Source of the DNA: Lonicera japonica
Lineage: Eukaryota; Streptophyta; Magnoliopsida; Dipsacales; Caprifoliaceae
Length of the DNA stretch: 64,000 nt
Reading direction: 5' to 3'
Assembly: GCA_021464415.1 (NCBI GenBank)
Contig: CM038465.1
Span: forward strand, 83,176,919-83,240,918
A program made the position numbers and the translations under genes. Shown in pieces: positions 49,137-61,100 of the stretch; positions within the stretch are counted from its first letter, which is position 1; every line of letters starts with the position of its first letter. Below the pieces are notes generated by a model. It was not told where the DNA came from, searched no databases, and saw only the letters and a list, made by a program, of their open reading frames with translations.

Positions 49137-51088
49137 TGTGAACACCTCATTTTGCGACCCTCGCAAGAATTCCGATCTCCAAGAAAATAAATACGCATGC
49201 ATGCACAAGCATTCATAGATGAAAACATACTATCTACATATGATACAGGTCAAATAAGGAAGCCAAAAGGACACCCAGACAAAAAGTTACAATAATTACC
49301 GGAAATCGTCAAATCCTCTGAAAACTAGTGTAAGGAGAGTTCCTAATTTATGATTATCCTCAAACTTTGGATGCTATTAGACATTTCCATAAGAAGAAAC
49401 ATACTAAAAAATTAGCTTGATCCGACGGCAGGATCTTCGAAAATTCAAAAAATTGAGAGTTCAATTGGGTAATAAAAAAGGGACCTTCCCGAAGTCCAAA
49501 TGAGCTCAAATTTGGTCAATGGACATGTTGTATTATAGGGATTAACATCCTAAAAAATCAAATTAATCCAATAAGTCATTTGACAAGAATTACAAAAACT
49601 GTTTGCGGATAAACACTCTAAGGAGTTTGTCCACATGACAAACATGTTTGTCGTGAAGACAAACATTACCGGCAAAAATGGGCAAACATTACCAGCAATA
49701 ATTTTTGCCCATTTTTGCATATCGATACTTCCTGACTTTTGATTATCCTCAAATTTTTTAGATTGGCTAATTATACCACAGGGAGTAACATGCTAAAAAA
49801 TCAGCTCAATTCGACGGCTAGATTCTCTAAAATTCAAAAAATCGGGAGTTCGTCTCTGGAAATCAAACGGAGGCTTTACCGATATTCAAAAAATCTAAAA
49901 TTCGGTCAATAGGTATGTTTTATCATGGGTAACAACATACTAAAAAATTGGATCAATCCGATATGTCATTTAGCCAGAATTACAAAAATTGTCGCAAGAT
50001 GGATGTCTACAAGACAAACATCAATAGTTTGTCTGCAGACAAACATTTTCTAGCCCAACTCATTAATTCTATACAGATATAAATACACTTTCACAAACCC
50101 TATTTGAGGCATCAGTCAGCTTTAGGATTTCGGGAACAGTGTTCTAAAATAGTATTATACTATTTTCAAGGCTCTCAGGTATTTTTTATAACAATCCGAT
50201 TTTAATTTTTTATCTATCTTTATTTTATCAATTATAATTGATCAATCGCATGTAAAAATTGTTATTTATCTCAAAATAAGTCTAGATTTTATATTTAAAT
50301 CCCGTTTCAAAACCAAAGGCTTGGAACAAACTGTAATCATTTTAAAACGTATTTTTATTAGTTAAAATTATAAAATTCCAGTTTTATAAGTCTTAGTTTA
50401 CGAAGGAATCAACAAGCGTTTGTACCTGGTTTAATCTATACATCACGATACTTATTTAAATATCTAATATGAGAGTATTGGATTCGTCAATACCTGTTTA
50501 AATTATTAAACTGTGAAACACTATTGACGAATGAATTTCGAGGATTGCCGAATATCCTATTTCAAATCGAATTAGCTTTCGAAAAGCCTTAAATCTTTTC
50601 AAAAGCACTTGTTTTGCTATATATTATTATTTAAATCACCTTCCAAATCACACACACATACTGATTTCTAAAATCGAAGAGCGAAATACAAAGCACATGG
50701 TTTCTATCCCCATCTCAAAATCCCATTTTCCCTAAAATTACAGGCTGATATGCGATAACATTAAAAAGCATGCGAATATTCAATTATAAATACACTTAGA
50801 GACGAAAGGATAAATTGGGTGCCTAACACCTTCCCAATTCATAACTTAATTTTTGAACTTTTGAATCAACTGGTTTTGCAATAATCGTGTGTAAGAGGTC
50901 GTTTAATCTATAAATGTTCCTCTTTCACACATATTTTTGTTTGTTTAGTAAAACAAATTGGCGACTCTGATTTTCTTTACAAACCATCACCCTTTTCTCT
51001 ATAATAAAACAAACCGTTTTTCAAATTCACCGAAAAACTTGAGGAATCGCCGCTAAGGGGGCTAGCGTCGAAAGCACGGGTTCTTACA
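49137..51088 (+). repeat. Ty3/gypsy Tat-lineage LTR (candidate, ~1.95 kb)
   Basis: Starts TGTGAACACCTCATTTTGCG and ends GGGTTCTTACA. Contains GGTGCCTAACACCTTCCC and TTGGCGACTCTGATT, words I associate with Tat/Ogre-type LTR-leader sequences. It includes an internal ~300-bp imperfect tandem repeat: 49340-49610 against 49735-49995 (GATTATCCTCAAA, AACATACTAAAAAATT, GTCATTTGACAAGAATTAC / GTCATTTAGCCAGAATTAC). The flanking 5-mers GGTTA and GATTG do not match well, so the boundaries are uncertain. Confidence 0.55.
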
Positions 51089-52126
51089 GATTGGTGCGGC
51101 TTAATAACCACCATTAATAATAAATAAATAAAATATTATGTTAAAGAGTATAATTGAACATTTAAAATGGGTGCATCTTTTTTGTAGATAAAAATTCTTC
51201 TTACAACAAAAATAAATTATAAAAGAAATCCTTTTTTTAATAAAAAATATTAAAATATCCAATATAACTTTACAACTCATTTTCTCTTTTCCAAAACCTC
51301 TGTTTTAGTGAACGTCTATGAAAGCAACACCGCCACCTAAATCATGATATATATATATATATAGATATAATAGACCAACTTTTTAATGAAGGCATCACTC
51401 ATTCATTCGCTACTGGCACTATTGCATCCCCATCCAACCCACTAGGCACGGGAGGATCCAAGGGGGCCAGGTGACAGGGCCCTTAGTAGTAATAGTACTA
51501 ATTGTTATGTGTAAATATGTTATGTATTGTTGGGCTTTTAAATTTTTTTTTTCTATAAATAAAATTTCTAACATTTTAGGTTTTTGTTGGCCTTCTAATT
51601 AAAAAGAAGAAAAAAAAATATAAATAAAAACTCTAATCTTACAAATAACAAGATTTACTAGTACATAGATACAGAGAAAATAAAAAGCGACAACTACGGG
51701 TCATCATTTGGTTAACTTATTTTGAATTTGTTTTCATGCTATTTACTTTTTTGCAAGGAAAAAAATGCTTATTTTTTGGCTCCCCGAAATTCAAAATTCT
51801 GGCCACCAAAACTGAAAGCAGCCAGTAAAACGTACATGCATGCACAAAATGTTCAATTAATGTTTATGACTCGCAAAACATACATAGTTTTTTCTTTACC
51901 GATAAGAGTCTGCAGCATCATCTCAGTAAAGAAGGCAGAGGGAAACATTCTTCCACTTTCTCTACATATATAGGGGTTGAGTCGTAATTGAAGTACAATT
52001 ACCCTCCTTTTCTGTTTGCCCCTTCCCAAATAACATACAAAGGATTAATTATATATATATAGCAGTTCTTAAGGAGCTAGAAGATTAGTTAATGCATTAC
52101 CAAGGTGTTGATTATTTATATATGTA
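51089..52126. other. Region 3' of SEP3
   Basis: No gene. TA repeat near 51345-51362. The SEP3 3' UTR and polyadenylation signal should lie just left of 52127; AATAAA-like words are too common here to choose one. Confidence 0.4.
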
Positions 52127-55100
52127 TCATGGCAACCATCCTGGCATATAATTATTCTCACTGGGACCTGCTCCACCCACTGTCATCGGATGATCAGTCT
52201 GGTATCTGCAATTCAACAAGGAGTTGGTTAACTATAACAAGCAAAACTAATTGCATGAGTTGTAGTATGCACTACTTAAAGTTCGACCGTCCTAGCTAGC
52301 CTAGTCGTTTGTACTTAAAATAAAAAAGAAGAAATACCAATCAGACCAAAAATAGATTAAGAAGTTGTGTCCCAAATGCATTTACGGCCACAGTGACTCT
52401 ACAATATGGGAGATTAGAAAGTTACGAGGGACAAGGATGCATTTAAACTTGCTTCTTCATTGTGCTACATATTGGAATTTTTTCCACAGAAAGAAGGCCA
52501 GACATACCCGATTTGTAAAGTGGGTTCACAGTCCAAGGGATGGAAGAAGACATCAGGATGAGGTTGGGCATGTTGTCGGCCATAACCCACATCTTGTGCA
52601 TTTTGATTCCATTGCAGACTTATTTGGTTTCCTTCCATCAGCTGCAAATCCCATCACCCAAACGAAGAATAATATAATTCTCACGTAGACAACATATGAT
52701 CAATACTGCAATGATGTTCATACTTCATATACTGCATTATGTTCTCTACAAGATTTTCATTTCCATTTCCTAATTCTAACATTTACATTTTTGAGGATAA
52801 TACAGCGTCCTTTGATCTTGAATAAAGAAAAACAACAGAAAATAGTTCTCCGATCAGTATATGAGATCCACCATAGTTAACTAGCATTTGGTCATTAATT
52901 GTATTGCAAGTAAATTAACGCTTATAATAAAGCTTGACTTTTAAGATGAGACTCTTAGTTTGAGACAAAACAATATTATTACTTATATATCTCAAATTGA
53001 TAATCACACTTTAACTTTCGTATTTATCATGGCCATTTATCCTAATGAGCCTGTACCACGTACAGGGATTCAGGTTAAAAGTCAGTACATGACGACTATG
53101 CGATACACTACAATTGGAGAAAAAGGTAAGGTTGCACCCAAAATCTGATATCTATTAATTAGAAACCATTAGCATTTCTAAGACGTATCCAAACACTTGA
53201 AACTGGAAGCGAGGGTGATATTTACTTTCATGCAGTTTATGTATACATTTTTTCCTTTTGGCCCGAAACCTCACAAGCTTTACTACTTCATAAATCAATC
53301 GTACCCTAAATAATACCAATATAATGTTACACCCTTGTTTATGAGGTATGAGGGTTCGGTACATGTATTGGGTAAAACTTTTAAGAAATCAAACATGTAC
53401 ATGAACTATGAAAATCAAGACTTATAAATAATTTGCCCCCTTAATTAAAGTTTACTCGTTTTTGCACTTTCATCCATGAAGTTTATTTTGCATAACACTC
53501 GTCCTTAAAGTTTGCTCCCATTTTTACCTTAATCCGAAACCCCACTCACTGTTAATTAGGTTTTTGGATGAAAAAGACTGTGTGTTGCACATGCGCATTT
53601 TAGTGAGGTAAAACGGTCAAGCCACTATAATGTTCTAATTCCCAACTCATTTTGCCTTAATTTCTAGCGTTCAATAGAACGGAAATTCTTTAATTTGTTC
53701 ATTTTTTTCTCTCTGCTATTTTTCCAACTTCACACTAATTCGATTTTGCCCTAATTTGGTCTTGAGACAAACATATGTGAGAGTATTATAGTGGCTTAAC
53801 AGCTTTACCGTACCCCACCACTGTGCCCACGTGCAACACACATGTTCTTTTTCGTCCAAACACTTAATGGCGTGTAGAGTTTCAGACTAAAGTGAAAACG
53901 GGAACAAACTTTAAGGATGAGTATTATGCAAAATAAATTTCATGGATGAAAATGCAAAAACGGGTAAAGTTTAAGGGGGTAAATTATTAATAACTCGAAA
54001 ATCTAGTATGGAAAGGTAAATTTAAATATTGTATTTCATTCCAAACTACAGCCAGGAGATGACTCAATTTCATAATTAATCAAAACTTGGAGTCCAATTA
54101 ATGAAGCCGGTGATGAAATAAATGAAAGTGAGTGAACGTACCCTTTGTTTCAAGGTCTTGTTTGCTTCATTTAGTGCATGCTCCTGTGCTTATAGGAGGT
54201 GTAAATCGAATTAGATCAAGAGCGCATTCATCAATAAGTTATTCATATAAGGTATATTATATAATTAAACAACCAACCATTTAATTTTACGTATAATGTA
54301 ATTAAGAGATATAAGAAAAAAACACTAATTATATTCATGGAGGCTGGGTTCAAAACACTTAAGTACCTTTCTTTGAAGATCTGTGAGCGTATCCAGCATG
54401 TACTGGGTCTGGACGAAAACAAGGTACAGGTGAATATATACGTTTATTTTATAAGTAATTTTAATTTAATATGCCTTCATTGAGAATAACTAATTAGATA
54501 ATTAAGAAAAAAATACCCTGGTAGATCTGATCTGTTTGAGTGACATATCAAGCTGCCTCTCTAGGGACTCAAGCTCCTTGCTGTTTAGAGGGCCAAGATC
54601 CTCCCCGAGAAGATTCCTGCATGATTGGCACTTGATTAGCGGATGATGACATAATTACCAAGTTTTCTTGTGAGCACGTATATAAAGCACGTACGTATAT
54701 ATGTACATATATACGTACGTACGAGACCAATAATACTTCCTTTAATTTATTTTTAGCTAGGACGGACTTACCTTTGGGATCTCTGTAGAGCTTCATAACG
54801 TGCTTTAAGTTTCAAATACTCCTGCTGACTACTCAGCTCCTACAATCAACCAATACGTTTAATTAATTAATTACCAGCTGGTGTTGCATAGATCATTATG
54901 CAAAAGATTGATATATACCGGCCGCATGCGGTACGTATCACCATTGTAAATAATTAATGCCACCATGAACTGTACGTCTTAGTTTGTTATTTTTTTTTCG
55001 TCATATATATATATATATATATGTATGTATGATATTAGTAATAAAAGGAAATTCTAGCTAGAGAATACAAGTGGTATTCGGCCTTGATAGAACACAAAAA

Positions 55101-58100
55101 TGTCAACGCCCGATTCCAGATGAGATCTTATATACTTAGGTAAGTTAGAAAGTGATGAGTACAAGCACTACGTACATATATGCCTAAATCCAATTTCCTA
55201 TGACTATGCTTACCTCAGAGAATCAAACGTGAAAAGAGGAAAGAAATAAACTTGAATGGATCCTCTATATATATACATATGGAAATATAACATGATAATA
55301 TTAATATTCACATTTTTTACAAGATTTTCTACTGGCTAGTAGGGGAGCTAGTACCAATATCACATAGTGCTGGAAAAAGAATATAATCATCTTCAATTCG
55401 TTATCTCAATTATTTTTTTAAAAAATCACTTTTAAAATATTTTGTCTTTTATTTAATTTTCTTTTTGATAAAAATTTAATATTTTCAATCACATTATCTA
55501 TCAAAGAAGATCTATGCTTAAATATACGGAAAACTTTTCATAAGCAATTAGCATAATGGCACTGTTATTTGAAAAAGCGTAAATTTTTAGTAAATGCAAA
55601 AAGTATCAGTTACTCAATTGAACATAGAAGGTTCTGGAAGAAAAAAAATAAAAATAAAAACAAGCAAATTGATAATTGAAAATAGTCCCTTAATTTGGAC
55701 TTCTACAAACAAAATAAAGACCCTTTTTTTTGGTTGCTCTAATTGGTCTAAAATTAAAATATCAAGATATCTTAACTACTTACTCGATCCGCCAATTAAT
55801 TATTACATGTACACCGTCGTTTAATATTTGATTTTTTGGAGCATTTTATTTTTATTTATTCTCAAACGATGATTTTACAATACTCATTTTTTGTATACAA
55901 GTCATGATTCTACAACTATATCACAATGAAACACACAACAACCCTTAATTGCGATTTGATTTCTCACTCTAATAAAGATACATTAATTTCAAGATAATTA
56001 AAAGAAATGATAAACTATTGTGACACAGTTAGTATAGTGAATAAGTTCTAATTATAGCAATATTAAACTCGATCCTAATCTTCTAGTTTCCAAAGAAGGA
56101 AAAAAAGAAAATCCTAATCTTCTAAACAAACAGTTGACCTTTTGCCCTTTTGTTAACGCTCTTCTAAATATTGCTTCACCATTTATCGTACAAGAATAAT
56201 ACTAACAATAAAACTTTAAGTATATATATTTTACACACAGCTTCTTCCTGCTTCCATTAATCCGTCCTCACAAAACCTTACCGCTAAATGGCAACGCCAA
56301 CATAACTAAAAGCCGCAGACTTTTTTGGATTCCTTAATATCCTTTTTCATACGCTTACAAGAGGTATATAAATATATATATATATTGAACTGACATTATT
56401 ACCACCCTCTGTCCATAGAGTTGGACCTAGGATTTTAGAGGGGGAGGGACATTTTTTTTTCTTCTAAATTACTAAAAAAAAATGACAAGTTTAAACTAAA
56501 TCCCGATATAAATATTTGATTATTCATGAACTAAATATTATTATCAAAACTAGTAGTCCTAAAGAAAAGTTTTATTGTTTTTTTTTTAAATGTAAAGTTT
56601 TTGTTTTTAAAGTCTATGCACTTTATTTTTAAAAAAGAAGAAGTATATGCACTTCTATAAGAAAAATACAAAAATTGCTCGTTATAAGATTTGAACCTTG
56701 GTTTAAAAATAGTTTACCCTGTCTGTCCAACATAAGAATCCTTAAACCCAAGTGGTTGAAATGTGAGTGTTTACGTAGGGTGTCCAAATTCAAACTCCAC
56801 CCTCACTCCCTTATTCGAATAACCTGAATATATCCATCACTTGTATCACAAAGATTAAAAATAAAAAAGTTTGCACTATTTCAAATTTAAGAGTCCAATT
56901 TATTTTTTCAAAAAGATAATCAATATTCACTACGGCAGATAAAGTTTATTTTTAACCATTAATTATATTGAAATCAATGTTTAAAACAATATTGAAATTA
57001 GTGTATTATTAAAAATATTTACCCGGCCAGATCAACGTACTTAATTTTATGGCAAGGGTAATATATATAGTACACGAATAAGAAATTAAAGCTCTGTAAA
57101 TTGAGAGGGAAGTTTCCCTTGACAACCTGAGAACGGATTAATCGAGGACATGATGTGTATTTCATTTTTTGAGTTGACCAAATACAATATATATATAATA
57201 TAATATAATATAATATAATTTTGTTGCCATTAACTAATTAAAGACAATATATGAGTTTAGGACCACCATTCATGATATATATGATAGGGCGCCAGTGTAC
57301 TTCAAAAACACAGTACGTTCAGCTGAAATCCTGGGTCTAATTTCGCATGTTAATGACAAAGATGACAAGCTAAAAATGGTTCCTGATCAATTAATTAACG
57401 CTGGTTGTTAGCAAAATACTGGTCTTTCTTTGTTTCAAAATTTACTAGCTATTAATTACCTAGCTAGCTAATTTAAGGCAAGTGCAGTGATTTTCGGTGT
57501 TAACTTGTCTGGCAAGAATGAATAATTGACTTTTCTTTTGACTTCCTTTTTGTTCAAATAACAACTTACCTTACTAATGCAGCACAAAATTTTTAATTAT
57601 ATTGCCAGATTTTCTCCCAAAATCACTCCAAGAAAATTTATTACCTGTACTTTGCCCCGTTATTTCTCTCACCTCCTGTCTAAACCCTAGGGTTTGCCAA
57701 TTTGCTTCTATATATTCAATTTGAAGCAAAAGAATCCATGTTGCATTCACTATAATAATCTTCTCTCAGTAGTTTGAAATTATCGGTTAGACACCTTTTT
57801 TTTTTTTATTTCCCCCCCAAGTCTAGATATATAGATCGATCATAACATCCCTTTGTGATTCTTACTTAATCTGCTTCTTCTACCATTCCAATTCCTCTAT
57901 TTATTACAACTATGTAATAGTTGAATTTGTTTATTTATGTTTCTTCTTTTGAATCAATTTAATGTTTAATTTTAGATTTTAAGGGTTTGTGCTATGAATT
58001 TAAATTAATTTTTTTCTTTTGTTTTTCCACAGGTTACAATGCAAGAAGAGTTAAGCATGAATTCATATACAAAAGTATTCAATACCAATGAAGAATCTGA

Positions 58101-61100
58101 AGATTCTTACTACAGCATTTATTCGTCTCAGACCCAGAAGCACTCAAGGGCTGAGAGTAATGTTTCTTTGCCTAGATTCAAAGGGGTTGTTCCACAACAA
58201 AATGGACACTGGGGCGCACAAATCTACGCAAACCACCAACGGATATGGCTTGGGACATTCAAATCCGAGATTGATGCGGCCAAGGCCTATGATAGTGCAG
58301 CTATCAAGCTTCGTGGTAGAGACTCCGACCGAAACTTTCCTTGGACAAACATTACAGTTCAAGAGCCAATATTTCAAAGTCATTACACAGTAGAAGAAAT
58401 TTTGAACCTAATCAAGGATGGATCCTATCCATCAAAGTTTGCGCACTTTTTGACTCAAAGACAAGACGAGGAATTAGATCAGAATTTGGCTATGGTGCGT
58501 GGCAATGGAGGGCTATCCTGTAGACTACTTTTCCAAAAGGAACTAACGCCAAGTGATGTGGGTAAGCTTAATAGGCTAGTTATCCCAAAGAAATATGCTA
58601 TTAAGTACTTTCCGAATATTGCTGAAACTGAAAGCAAGGAAGAAGATGAGAGCATTTCGATCGTTGATGATGTGCAACTAGTTTTTTATGATAGACTAAT
58701 GAGGTTGTGGAAGTTTCGTTATTGCTACTGGAAGAGTAGCCAGAGCTATGTGTTCACAAGGGGATGGAATCGATTTGTAAGGGAAAAGGATCTAAAGGCT
58801 AATGACACCGTTGCTTTTTATGTATATGAGAATGCGCAAGGGCCTAAACAAGGGCATACATTTTTTGTCATTGATGTGGGTTATAAAGGTGCAATGAACA
58901 ATGTGGGGTTGGGGCAAACCATAAACAATGGGTTAGTTAAGGAACAGGAAGAGGAGATAGAGGATCAGAAGCAGCTGGTGGGATCACCATCAGAATGCCA
59001 TGTTGACAAAAAAGGTTTCAAGCTCTTTGGTGTTCAGATTCTCTAACTAGCACTTGTTTATTAAAGCAGGTGTTGTTTTCTTCTAAGTAATCTCTGTTAG
59101 GTAGAAGACCATAAATCCCACATCAGGAACCTCCCAAAGCAATATATAAGAGTTTGGAGCATTCAAAACCAATTGGCAATGGGTGAAGTAGGCCCTTATA
59201 CTCTTATATGTTGCTTTGGTAGGATGTCATTTCCCGATGTGGGATTTATAGTCCCAACAGCTTGGCCCTCTAACATTGACAAATTCAAGTGAGCAAGTGA
59301 TTTTTTAGCCTCGGATTTCAGATTATATATAATTTTGACTTCTTTTCTTTCAAATTCTCGTACAAAATTTTGTGATGGTGTGATATGAAACTTTAACCAT
59401 TAAAAAAGTTAGTCTGTCATCGTCCTTACCTCTTACAATGAATGAAGAGTGGGGTTTGATTTCAGATTTTGATGCTCAATGGAGGGCCATTCAACATTTG
59501 CGGGTCCGTTATCTATTATTGCCTAATAGGATTAACATATTGCAGATTTGAATAAAACTTTGTTCTTTGTTATTTGCCCTTGTTTATTTCTTTGCTTGTT
59601 AGTCATTTATCATCGTATATAGAATAAAGCGGAAGTCTAACTCCTTCCTAAAACGGGGTTAGTAAGACTTGCACCTTGATGGAATCTCCATTAATATCCT
59701 ACACTATAATCTCATTGAAATTTTTATGCATATGCATATATATACTACTTCTTGATCAACGCATTTCTTTTCTGATACTCATGAAAAAACATGCAAGTAA
59801 AACATGAAAAAAAAAAAAAAAATAAAATAAAAATAAAGATGTTGGCAGATTGTTTTTAGTAGTTTTAATGCATCTACAAAATTGGATGTTATGGTTAATA
59901 ACCCGGTCTAACCTAATTTTACATTGGTAAACAATCTTAAAATTTGTAAAGAATAGTGGAGGCTGAAACTGGTTTCAATCCTTCACCAAAAAGTTTAGGT
60001 AATAAATTGTGGAAAGAATATGAAGGAAAAATTATATTAATTAATCAAGTAGAATCGATTAGAAGATGACAATTACCAGCGCCTCCCTTGTAGATACATT
60101 TGTCTCTGGTGCTCCATAGTTGCACTTTTGGTACCTCTCTAGTGTCTTGAGCATGCTGCTAGGAATCATAAACATTATTCATAAATATTTCAGTTGTTTT
60201 GTTTAAATTTCCTTAAACCTTATTTCATTAGATTCAGCTTTTATGTAAATTGATTGCTAAGCGGTTATGATCTAATAGAACCCAGTTGGTTTTTTTTTTT
60301 GATAATAATAGTAAACCCAACCCATTGTTTACTTACAACTTTTGCGAAAGCAGATACTAAAGAAGATATATGGGGAGAAAAGTGTAACTTAATTTCAAAG
60401 CGATAGGTAACAATTCACATATACATGGAGTCAGATTATTTTTAATTTGTGGTCTATATATAGATAGGTGTATTCTCAATTTAAATAATCTTAGGGATGT
60501 TTAAAATCTTATATAAATAGGAAGCAAAGTGAGAAATAAAAGAAAATTAAGAAAAGCCTTTTCTCACCATTATAGTTGAGGCGATGTTGTTAACCGTGGG
60601 ACTATTGGTTGGGCCGTTGAGGGCTATATCTATATGTCACGGTTTTGGCTAAGGATCACCAATTTGCCCTATAATCGCATTCTCACTGGGTTATATCTAT
60701 ATTTCACAATTTTGGTGGGGGGAGGGGGGACCTGGATCGCCATTTTGCCCTATATATAGTTGCATTCTCACTTCTTCCAAGACAACTCATTTCCCCCGAA
60801 CCCCCAAAAAATATTGAAGTGCCATTTAATCGTGTTAAAATTTGATATTAATTAGATGACTCAGAAGAAACTAGAAAATCAGGATACATAATCCAGAAGG
60901 AAAAATATTAATTCTTCAAGAAGAAAATGCAGGACTAAGATGAAGAAGTAAACCCTAATCTCAATCAAACCCTAGAATCGGGTTAAGATTTGGAATAATT
61001 TAGGAGACTTGATAATAAATTTGAGTAGCAGTTGCATATAATGCCTCCATGGTCTTAATTGAGCTTTGGATTAACAGTTTCTTTCTTTTCGAGGAGGAGA

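Noticed and set aside
60156..60160. Alternative SEP3 exon 2 acceptor three bases upstream
   Set aside because: It would add one serine; the chosen acceptor restores the usual CSSSSM spacing and the 79-nt exon length.
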